A program made the translations under genes and the position numbers. DNA of 49,767 nt from an uncultured Anaerolineae bacterium (GTDB lineage Bacteria; Chloroflexota; Anaerolineae; Anaerolineales; Villigracilaceae). The notes beneath the pieces were generated by a model. It was given only the letters and a program-made list of their open reading frames with translations, was not told the DNA's origin and searched no databases. Position 1 is the stretch's first letter; the number at the start of each line of letters is the position of its first letter. Shown piece after piece: positions 40,625-48,054 of the stretch. The stretch spans positions 1 to 49,767 of the forward strand of contig CAILYI010000103.1 of assembly GCA_903838415.1 (NCBI GenBank), given 5' to 3'.

Positions 40625-41629
40625 ATGGATTATTCCCTCGTTTTTGTTGGGCAACTGCGTCGACAATATCTGCTACCCTTCCAGGGCCGTCCATTGCTGG
40701 ATACGCCCGGAGGGAATTTGTTGCACGCTGCCTCCGGTGCGCGCCTGTGGGTTGATTCCGTTTCCCTGCTGGCGCGCGTTGGGGAAAACTATCCCCATGA
40801 ATGGCTGAGCGCATTTAAGCAAAGAGGCATGGATCCTGCCGGTGTCAAGATCATCCCTGATTCGATCGACTTGCGAACTTTCATGGTCTACACCGATTCT
40901 CAGAACTTCCAGCGCACCAACCCGGTTTCACATTTTGTGCGCCTGGGCCTGCCTTTTCCAAAGGGCTTACTCGGATACCAGCCGCCTCAGGCCGAACAAG
41001 ATCAGCGCCTGCACGCCAACCCCGATTCGCCGAAATTGACCGACATCCCGGCAAATCATCTCGTTGCCAGGGCTGTCCATCTCGCCCCGCTCGATTTGCT
41101 GACTCATTCCCAGCTGGCGACCGCTTTTCGGCAGGGTGGCGTGCCTTTCGTGACCATCGATCCCGGCCCCGGATATATGAACGCAAGCTTTCTCGACGAT
41201 TTGCGTTCGCTCTTGCAGGGCGTCACCGCGTTTTTGCCATCCGAGGAAGAAATCCGCAATCTTTTTTGGGGACGCACCACCGATCTGTGGGAAATGGCCA
41301 TGACACTGGCCGGTTTTGGCTGTGAAATCGTCGTCATCAAGCGCGGCGGAGTTGGTCAGCTGGTATATGAGCGCGCCAGCGGCAAAAAGTGGGAAATCCC
41401 GGGCTATCCATCGCGCATGGTCGATCCCACCGGCGCGGGCGATGCTTTCTGCGGCGGTTTTTTGGCCGGTTTCGCCGCCACGCTCGATCCCCTGCAGGCT
41501 GCCATGCACGGCAATATCTCGGCTTCTTTTTCTATTGAAGGCTCGGGCGCATTTTATCTACTCGATTCGATGCCTGGCCTGGCGCAAGCGCGCCTGCAAT
41601 CTCTCTCCAGCCTCGTCAGGGAAGTATGA
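40625..41629 (+). CDS. PfkB-family carbohydrate kinase
   Basis: A 334-residue ribokinase-fold kinase. The C-terminal PfkB signature DPTGAGDAFCGGFLAGFA gives the anion hole and catalytic Asp (about 270). The N-terminal GGNLLHAASGARLW corresponds to the first signature region, though less canonical than in ribokinase, and FVTIDPGPGYM and AFLPSEEEIRNLF are the usual inter-strand segments. The substrate (a sugar, nucleoside or inositol) is not evident; the neighbouring inositol synthase makes an inositol kinase conceivable but unsupported. No good ribosome site precedes ATG 40625. The next gene starts 13 bp after its stop. Confidence 0.85.
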   Translation: MDYSLVFVGQLRRQYLLPFQGRPLLDTPGGNLLHAASGARLWVDSVSLLARVGENYPHEWLSAFKQRGMDPAGVKIIPDSIDLRTFMVYTDSQNFQRTNPVSHFVRLGLPFPKGLLGYQPPQAEQDQRLHANPDSPKLTDIPANHLVARAVHLAPLDLLTHSQLATAFRQGGVPFVTIDPGPGYMNASFLDDLRSLLQGVTAFLPSEEEIRNLFWGRTTDLWEMAMTLAGFGCEIVVIKRGGVGQLVYERASGKKWEIPGYPSRMVDPTGAGDAFCGGFLAGFAATLDPLQAAMHGNISASFSIEGSGAFYLLDSMPGLAQARLQSLSSLVREV

Positions 41630-41642
41630 CCGTGGAGCATGA

Positions 41643-42728
41643 ATGATTAATCGTTTGCTAAACCTTGCCATCCAGATTCAACAAATCCCGGCGCCCAGCT
41701 TTGCAGAAAACGAGCGCGCCCAATTCATCCGGAAGATGTTTGCCGCCGAGGCGTTAACCGATATTCAGACGGATTCCGCAGGAAATGTGCTCGCCCGTTT
41801 GAAAGGGAAAGAGCCGGGCAACCCTTTGATTATTTCCGCCCATATGGACACCGTTTTCCCCGCTGAAACCGATCTCGCCATACGGCGCGCAGAGGATCGA
41901 ATCTACGGCCCGGGCATTGGCGATAACTCGATGGGTGTGGCCGGGCTGTTTGGCGTGTTGTGGAGGCTGCGCGAGCGCGGAAATCAACTTCCTGGCGATG
42001 TCTGGTTCGTGGCGAACACCTGCGAAGAAGGCTTGGGCGATTTGCGCGGCATGCGAGCGCTTGTGGAACATTTCGGCGCGGCGCCCAAAGCTTATCTCAT
42101 TCTTGAAGGCATGGCGCTGGGGCATGTTTATCACAAGGCGATCGGGGTTCGGCGTTATAAAATCACCGTGCATGCCCCCGGCGGTCATTCCTGGATCGAT
42201 TATGGGCGACCATCAGCCATCCACGAACTTGCGGAGTTGATTACGAAGATAGCGGCTTTGAAACTGCCCGAAAATCCGCGCACCACGTTAAACGTTGGTC
42301 GCATGGGCGGCGGGACGACCATCAACACGATCGCCGCCGAAGCCTGGCTGGAACTGGATTTGCGCTCGGAGGGGCAGCTGGCTTTGGCGGATCTGGATCG
42401 AAAGGTGGAAAACCTCGTCGAAACGGCGGGACAGCGCGGCGTAAGGGTAGATATGGAACTGATCGGTCAGCGCCCGGCTGGAGAAATCTCATTCGATCAT
42501 CCCATCATCCGCCTGGCTGAATCCTGCCTGCGCAAACAGGGCTATGATCCGGTGCTGACGGTTGGTTCAACGGATGCCAATATTCCGCTGAGTAAGGGTT
42601 ACCCGGCCGTGGTATTGGGCCTGACGCATGGCGGTGGCGCGCATACGCTCAGCGAATTTGTCGAAACCGGGCCTGTGGAGCGCGGCCTGGAGCATTTGGT
42701 GGATTTTGTGGAACAGGTTTGGGGATAA
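41643..42728 (+). CDS. M20-family metallopeptidase
   Basis: A 361-residue zinc peptidase or amidohydrolase of the M20 clan. Motifs: SAHMDTVFP (first metal His and the adjacent Asp), GPGIGDNSMGVAG (bridging Asp), NTCEEGLGDLRG (catalytic Glu pair), a dimerisation-type lid with APGGHSWIDYG, and the late metal-binding region GSTDANIPLSKG with LTHGGGAHTLSEFV. It probably removes residues from small peptides or acylated amino acids in the cytoplasm; it has no signal peptide. TGGAG lies five bases before ATG. It probably shares a transcript with the PfkB gene. Confidence 0.9.
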   Translation: MINRLLNLAIQIQQIPAPSFAENERAQFIRKMFAAEALTDIQTDSAGNVLARLKGKEPGNPLIISAHMDTVFPAETDLAIRRAEDRIYGPGIGDNSMGVAGLFGVLWRLRERGNQLPGDVWFVANTCEEGLGDLRGMRALVEHFGAAPKAYLILEGMALGHVYHKAIGVRRYKITVHAPGGHSWIDYGRPSAIHELAELITKIAALKLPENPRTTLNVGRMGGGTTINTIAAEAWLELDLRSEGQLALADLDRKVENLVETAGQRGVRVDMELIGQRPAGEISFDHPIIRLAESCLRKQGYDPVLTVGSTDANIPLSKGYPAVVLGLTHGGGAHTLSEFVETGPVERGLEHLVDFVEQVWG

Positions 42729-42775
42729 AAACGGCCCGCCGCATATTTTTGTGCGGCGGGCCGTTTTTATTTTTT
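42727..42775. terminator. Strong bidirectional terminator
   Basis: AAAAACGGCCCGCCGCA and TGCGGCGGGCCGTTTTT form a 17-bp stem with an 8-nt loop, followed by ATTTTTTT. It divides the convergent M20 and cyclase genes. Confidence 0.95.
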
Positions 42776-42781
42776 TGGGTT

Positions 42782-44488
42782 TTACTTCAATCCAAGCACT
42801 TCATAGACTGGAATGGGCTCTTTTTTGCCCTTGACGGTCATTGGTTCAAGGGCCTGCACGATAATCTGGTCTTTGACACGGTTGTAAGCCAGTTCGCTGA
42901 TGACGATCTGGTTTTTCCCGGCGTTTTCTTGCAAGCGTTTGGTGGTGTTGACGCTGTCGCCGATGGCGGTGTATTCCAGGCGTTTTTCGGTGCCGATCAA
43001 GCCCAGGACCGCATCGCCATAGTGAATGCCGATGCCGAAAGCCAGTTGCGCTTCGGGCGGCAGGATGGTATGCAGTCGGGCAACGTGATCGCGCAGCCGG
43101 AGCGCGGCGCGTACGGCGCGCAGGGTGTGATCGGGCTGCGGAATGGGGGCATTAAACCAGGCCATGACGGCATCGCCCAGGAATTTGTCGACCGTGCCTT
43201 CTTCATCCAAAACGGCTTCAGCTCCGGCAGCCAGGTAGCGATTCAAAATGGAGACCAGCTTTTCCGGCGATTGGTTCTCGCTGAAACTGGTAAATCCGCG
43301 TATATCGGCGAACAGGATGGTGATGTCAATGTGTTTGCCGCCCAGCGCCAGGCTGTTCGGGTTTAACTGCTGGATAACGGCGGGAGAAACCATGCGTTCA
43401 AACAACTGTCGTTGGGCTTCGAGTTTTTTGTGTTCGGTCAGGTCATCCAGCACGATGGCGACGCCCTGGGTGGTTTGATCGGCATCCTTGAGCGGTGACA
43501 TGTTCAAGCGCCAATCCACCGGGCCGCGCTGAGGCAGGTGGTGGCTGATTTCCAGATCGGTGATGGATGTATCCTGGTTGCGAATGTTGCTGACTTGTGG
43601 CAGGATGTCGCTGGCGATGGAGGGCAGCACATCCTGCAGTTTTCGTCCAATCACTTGCTGAGCCGTTTGACCGATAATATTTTCCGCCGCGCGATTGCAC
43701 AGCGTAACCAAATCCTGGGTATCGGCGGTGATGACTCCGCTGGCGATGGAGGCGAAGATGTTGTCCATCATATTTTTCAGTTCGGTCACTTCGGCCAGGG
43801 TATGGCGCAGCGAGGCGAACAAGCGCGCGTTTTCAATGGCGATGGCGGCTTGATTGGCGAACGCACCCAGCAAATCGCGTTCTGATTCGGAAAATATGCC
43901 GGAACGGATGCGGTTATCGGCATAAATGACGCCAATCAGATCCTGTTTAACTTTCAGGGGTACGCATAAAATCGACCGCAGATTAAAAGCGATGATGCTT
44001 TCCTGTTCGCCGAAGCGCGGGTCTTCCTGCGCATTGGTGGTCAATATCGACCTGCCAGTTTCAATCACCCTTTGCATGACGGTGCGGCTGAAGGCGTGTT
44101 CGCTCTGTCGCAGCGATTCCTGCTCCCAGTTGCGGGCAATGCGGGTGGACATTTGGCCGCTTTCGTCGCGCAGCATCAAAAATCCGCGCTCGGCCCCCGT
44201 CAGTGCGATGATGTTGTCCATCACAATGCGCAGTACTTCATCCAACTCGAGCGAGGAGTTGATGATTTGTCCGACTTGAGTCAATGCCAGCAGGTTTTTG
44301 CGTTCCTCGGTAAAAGCGCCCACTTCCTGCGCGATGCGGAACAGGCTGCTTTCAAGGTGAGAAAGCTCTTCCAAAGTGGTCGGCGGCAGGCTGTCGTGCA
44401 TTGGCAGGACCGATGCGCGAATCTGCCTGGCGGCCTGGCTCAATGACTTGATTTGTTGTTCAACGCTGAGTGGGACACTCTCGGTCAT
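42782..44488 (-). CDS. GAF-PAS class III adenylate/guanylate cyclase
   Basis: A 568-residue soluble signalling enzyme. A short helical N-terminus is followed by a GAF domain (about 65-220, ALTQVGQIINSSLELDEVL to AFANQAAIAIENARLF) and a PAS domain (about 235-350, MMDNIFASIASGVITADTQD). Then comes the class III cyclase domain (about 390-560). Its metal Asp lies in ILFADIRGFTSFSE, the base-recognising Lys and second Asp in VDKFLGDAVMAWF, and the transition-state Asn and Arg in GDSVNTTKRL. All catalytic residues are kept, so it should make cAMP, or cGMP less likely. ATG 44488 has GGAGA and overlaps the stop of the upstream transglutaminase gene. Confidence 0.92.
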   Translation of the reverse strand: MTESVPLSVEQQIKSLSQAARQIRASVLPMHDSLPPTTLEELSHLESSLFRIAQEVGAFTEERKNLLALTQVGQIINSSLELDEVLRIVMDNIIALTGAERGFLMLRDESGQMSTRIARNWEQESLRQSEHAFSRTVMQRVIETGRSILTTNAQEDPRFGEQESIIAFNLRSILCVPLKVKQDLIGVIYADNRIRSGIFSESERDLLGAFANQAAIAIENARLFASLRHTLAEVTELKNMMDNIFASIASGVITADTQDLVTLCNRAAENIIGQTAQQVIGRKLQDVLPSIASDILPQVSNIRNQDTSITDLEISHHLPQRGPVDWRLNMSPLKDADQTTQGVAIVLDDLTEHKKLEAQRQLFERMVSPAVIQQLNPNSLALGGKHIDITILFADIRGFTSFSENQSPEKLVSILNRYLAAGAEAVLDEEGTVDKFLGDAVMAWFNAPIPQPDHTLRAVRAALRLRDHVARLHTILPPEAQLAFGIGIHYGDAVLGLIGTEKRLEYTAIGDSVNTTKRLQENAGKNQIVISELAYNRVKDQIIVQALEPMTVKGKKEPIPVYEVLGLK

Positions 44489-46815
44489 TGTTTGTCTCCA
44501 TAAATCCGGCGGAGGATGATTTTTAGTGCGGTGAAATACCTGATTCTCCAACCGGCGCGGATGGCGTCTGCAGGTTCTGCTGGATGTGGGGTGAACAAGG
44601 TTTGTTCGAGTGCCGCGCTGATAAGTTCCACATCCTCGGCGGCCTCGGGAATCAGGCTCTTGAGCAGTTCGGCGCGTTCTGTGGGCGTGACATGATTGGG
44701 TTGGGGCTGCCGCAGCCAATTGAGTGCCTGGTTAATGGCGTGAAAGGCGTGTTCCACATCGCTGACTTCGCCCCAGCGTTCCCAGCGCTCCACCCAGATG
44801 GGGATTCTCAGGTTGTAGCGGCTGTAAATGGCTTTTATTACGCGAGGGGCTCTTTGCGAAAAAGACCTGGTACGCTGGATTTGCCAGACAGAAATCCCCA
44901 TCGCTGCGATTGCAACGAGAGAAATTATAACCCACAACCATTGGCCGCGCGTCAGCCCCCAAAAAGTGGCGGAAATAGCGGCATCTGCGGTTGCCGGGTC
45001 TTCCGCTTCGTGTCCGCCACGTGGCTGATTCTCCAGCCCGTCGATGGCCGCCGGGAACTGATTGGGATTGCCGCCAGGGTTGGTTTCTTCGCCGCTGGGG
45101 CGTATGAGCGCATCCTGGTTGACGGTTGGTTCAAATTCCACCCAGCCAATCTTGGGGAAGTAGACCTCGGGCCAGGCATGCGCATCCTGGCCTCGTACGC
45201 TGTACATGCCATAATTGCCGCTTGTTCCCTGGGAGTAGCCTACCACCATGCGCGCCGGGATGCCCGCTGAGCGCAGCAGCAGCACTTCGGCGCTGGCGTA
45301 ATAATTGCAAAATCCGCTCTTCCAACCGAACAAAAACCAATTTAGCGGATCTGTGCCGGGCGGCGGAGCTGGGATGGTGTCGCTGTAAGTCATGTTTTGA
45401 CGCAAATATCCGGTTACTGCTTCAACTTTGTCGAAAACGGTGGGCTGTTCACGGGTAATTTGATCTGCCAGTCGGCCCAGTTCCTCGGCAGTCGCCTCAG
45501 GGATTTGCAGGTTGTGTTCCTTAATCCAGTCTGGGTATTCTTCCCCGGCGGCGCGCAAATCCATGCGGCTGGGATTCGATAATAAAGCGCGGATTTGATA
45601 CTGGTCGCCGGTCTGCAAATTTGGCGAAACGCTCCAACTCAGCGGATCAGTATCTATTTGATCGTTTTTTGCGGTTTGGACGGCGCCGGTCCGGCTGGCC
45701 CAAACTGGCTGCGAGGGTGTTGTCAGCAGCGAACTCCGGCTGGTTTTCCAGGTAAAGATAAATTCTGCGGTTGGCGCTGGCAGGACGTCTGTCCGCACCA
45801 GGCTGCCTTCCTCGGGATCAAAAGGAGTGTTCTGGCTGTTGAACGTCTGCCAGATTCCGTTTTGGTAGGTGTCGTAGGTGCGCACGCGCCAATAGAGCCG
45901 CGGCAGGTTGTTTTGCGGCGCGCGGACGGTAAAAATTTCCGTTTCTCCGCTCCCGGCGCTGCGCCCCAGGCTCATGGCATTTCCGTATAATTCGCCTGCC
46001 GTGTTGGTGGAATTGTCACTTTTCAAGGCGGCCAGCATATCATCGATGCGTTGACGGGCTTGCTCAAATGGCTTGTTGAAACTCTGCCAGGCGCGCGCGG
46101 CCGCCGGCAGCACTGCGGATGGCGTGGGCAGCATCCAGGCTGCCAGGATAATGACAGCCGCCGCAAGTGCCATGTTCTTGTTCAGGTCAAATTCGGGGTC
46201 GCTCCCGGCCACCACGTTTTGTTCTTCCCAGCGTTCGCGCGATTTGAGCAAATTCATGCGTCCGATCAACAGCAGCGCGATGAAGAAGAAAAAAGCCAGG
46301 CCCCAGATGCGCTCCGCTTTATAGCCGTCATAATATTGGATAATCAAAATGGGCAGGGTGGCTGGCAGCAAGACCGGCAAAATGGCGGGCCGCCGCATCA
46401 GCCGGTATCCGCAATAAATACCGACCGACCAAAACAGGATGGTCATCAGCGTGACAAAAAACAGGTAATCTTCAACGGCCTTGCCGCTGAACAATAAGCT
46501 GAAGGAGGCCGCCAACCTGCCGCCCAGGCTTGCCAACCGTCCGATGTAGGTATTCTCGCCGCTAATGATCCTGCTCAACTGCGCTGGCAGGAAGATCAGT
46601 GTGTACCCGGTCACCAGCCAGCGCAGGGCGGCCCGTCCAAACTGGCTGATGCCCAGCGCCAGGCCCAGCACTGTGCCCAATACGGCGAGCGTGCCGACAT
46701 ATTCCAGATCCTTGGTCCAGTCGGTCGCATTCAGGCGTACGGCGGATGTGAATACTGCCGCTGTGATTAACGCAGCGGCAGGCCAATCCCAACGTTGATA
46801 GGAACTCGTTTTCAT
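44485..46815 (-). CDS. TgpA-like transglutaminase-domain membrane protein
   Basis: A 776-residue protein. About six or seven membrane segments lie in residues 13-235, then a long extracytoplasmic region. Its transglutaminase core carries the catalytic triad: Cys in WKSGFCNYYASAEVLLLRSA (about 503), His in QDAHAWPEVY (about 545) and Asp/Glu in IGWVEFEPT. A further membrane span (about 622-642) precedes a cytoplasmic helical tail similar to DUF4129. This is the TgpA/YebA architecture, usually linked to DUF58 and MoxR genes, which are absent here. ATG 46815 lies seven bases after the -10 TACACT, so the message is likely leaderless. The cyclase gene is coupled by ATGA. Confidence 0.9.
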   Translation of the reverse strand: MKTSSYQRWDWPAAALITAAVFTSAVRLNATDWTKDLEYVGTLAVLGTVLGLALGISQFGRAALRWLVTGYTLIFLPAQLSRIISGENTYIGRLASLGGRLAASFSLLFSGKAVEDYLFFVTLMTILFWSVGIYCGYRLMRRPAILPVLLPATLPILIIQYYDGYKAERIWGLAFFFFIALLLIGRMNLLKSRERWEEQNVVAGSDPEFDLNKNMALAAAVIILAAWMLPTPSAVLPAAARAWQSFNKPFEQARQRIDDMLAALKSDNSTNTAGELYGNAMSLGRSAGSGETEIFTVRAPQNNLPRLYWRVRTYDTYQNGIWQTFNSQNTPFDPEEGSLVRTDVLPAPTAEFIFTWKTSRSSLLTTPSQPVWASRTGAVQTAKNDQIDTDPLSWSVSPNLQTGDQYQIRALLSNPSRMDLRAAGEEYPDWIKEHNLQIPEATAEELGRLADQITREQPTVFDKVEAVTGYLRQNMTYSDTIPAPPPGTDPLNWFLFGWKSGFCNYYASAEVLLLRSAGIPARMVVGYSQGTSGNYGMYSVRGQDAHAWPEVYFPKIGWVEFEPTVNQDALIRPSGEETNPGGNPNQFPAAIDGLENQPRGGHEAEDPATADAAISATFWGLTRGQWLWVIISLVAIAAMGISVWQIQRTRSFSQRAPRVIKAIYSRYNLRIPIWVERWERWGEVSDVEHAFHAINQALNWLRQPQPNHVTPTERAELLKSLIPEAAEDVELISAALEQTLFTPHPAEPADAIRAGWRIRYFTALKIILRRIYGDKQ

Positions 46816-46822
46816 TATATTG

Positions 46823-46852
46823 AGTGTACAATATTAGCATTCGACTCGTCAA
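46823..46852 (-). promoter_or_regulatory. Promoter of the transglutaminase/cyclase operon, leaderless
   Basis: TTGACG (46847-46852), an 18-bp spacer and TACACT (46823-46828) on the minus strand, with the -10 ending seven bases before ATG 46815. It overlaps the plus-strand promoter of the PAP2 gene. Confidence 0.55.
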
Positions 46853-46862
46853 TTCATATAAT
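46834..46862 (+). promoter_or_regulatory. Promoter of the PAP2 gene
   Basis: TTAGCA (46834-46839), a 17-bp spacer and a perfect TATAAT (46857-46862). It lies face to face with the promoter of the divergent transglutaminase gene, so the two may compete for polymerase. Confidence 0.55.
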
Positions 46863-46934
46863 CATTTGTAAGCTTGACGGGCTCGCCGAAATAACCCGGA
46901 ACTGAATTCATTCGCTGGGCAAAAAGGAGGCTGC

Positions 46935-47924
46935 ATGGAAACGATCTGGAATTTGGGCATTACTTTGATCGTGTGGTTTCAAGGATTGGGCACCTGGCTT
47001 GTATTGCCGATGAAATTGTTTTCTTTTTTGGGTTCTGAAGAATTTTTCCTGGTCTTACTGCCCCTCATTTACTGGTGCGTGGATTCTAATGCCGGTTTGC
47101 GGATCGGGATGATCGTGCTCTTCAGCAGCGGGCTGAACGATATTTTGAAACTGGCGCTGCGCGGCCCCCGTCCGTACTGGTTCAGTACGCAAGTCAAAGC
47201 CTTCGCGGCTGAGACGTCTTTTGGCGTCCCTTCAGGGCATGCCCAGATTGCCACCGGCTTGTGGGGCATGGCCGCCGCGCTGCTCAAGCGTGGATGGGCG
47301 TCAGTTCTGGCAGTTTTCATTATCTTGATGATTGGCCTCTCGCGTCTGTATCTGGCGGTTCATTTTCCGCATGACGTTTTACTCGGCTGGACGCTTGGCG
47401 CGCTGACTCTGTGGGCTTTTCTCGCCTGGTGGGATTCTGTCGCAGCCTGGGCGAAACAAAAAAGCCTTGGGCAGCAGGTTGGATTGGCGTTTTCCGTTTC
47501 GGTGCTGATGCTGGTCTTTGGGGCGATTGCCTTCGGCAGTTTACGCGGCTGGGTCTTGCCAGCTGAATGGCTGGCGAACGCCCAACAGGCCGGTGTGGAT
47601 GCGCTCCCCGCGCCGGTGACGCTGAGTTCCACCATCACATCCGCTGGGGTGTTGTTTGGGATGCTGGCCGGTCTGGCCTGGATGAATTCGCGGGGCGGAT
47701 TTGATTCTCGTGGCGGATTCTGGTCGCGGGTGATCCGTCTTTTGCCCGGTTTGGTGGGAATCCTGATTTTATATCTTGGCCTCGGTGCAGTTTTCCCTCG
47801 CGGCGAGACCTTGCTCCCTTATGTGTTACGCTATATGCGTTATGTTTCCATCGGTTTATGGATCTCGGCGGGTGCGCCGTGGCTATTCCAGAAGCTGAAT
47901 CTGGCTCGAAAGACGAAAATTTGA
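46935..47924 (+). CDS. PAP2-family membrane phosphatase
   Basis: A 329-residue integral membrane phosphatase. The three PAP2 motifs are present: KLALRGPRP (K-x6-RP type, about 72-80), PSGH (about 99-102) and SRLYLAVHFPHD (SR-x5-H-x3-D, about 135-146). Eight or so membrane spans are seen. Such enzymes dephosphorylate phosphatidate, undecaprenyl diphosphate or other lipid phosphates on the outer face of the membrane. The C-terminal four spans beyond the catalytic core (about 170-320) are an extension not found in the smallest members. AAAGGAGG lies before ATG. Confidence 0.88.
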   Translation: METIWNLGITLIVWFQGLGTWLVLPMKLFSFLGSEEFFLVLLPLIYWCVDSNAGLRIGMIVLFSSGLNDILKLALRGPRPYWFSTQVKAFAAETSFGVPSGHAQIATGLWGMAAALLKRGWASVLAVFIILMIGLSRLYLAVHFPHDVLLGWTLGALTLWAFLAWWDSVAAWAKQKSLGQQVGLAFSVSVLMLVFGAIAFGSLRGWVLPAEWLANAQQAGVDALPAPVTLSSTITSAGVLFGMLAGLAWMNSRGGFDSRGGFWSRVIRLLPGLVGILILYLGLGAVFPRGETLLPYVLRYMRYVSIGLWISAGAPWLFQKLNLARKTKI

Positions 47925-48000
47925 TCGATTCGATCAAGGCTTTTCTACCGTTTACCACTTTTCCGGCCTGGCCTCCTGTGCCGGGAATGTCTTTATCCTT

Positions 48001-48009
48001 TGATATAAT
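48001..48009 (+). promoter_or_regulatory. Extended -10 promoter of the kinase gene
   Basis: TGATATAAT, an extended -10 with a perfect TATAAT at 48004-48009, about 46 bp before ATG 48055. No -35 is seen. Confidence 0.5.
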
Positions 48010-48054
48010 CAAAAATATTGGAATTTATTCGTATTCGAAGCGGGTTTTCTCGTA

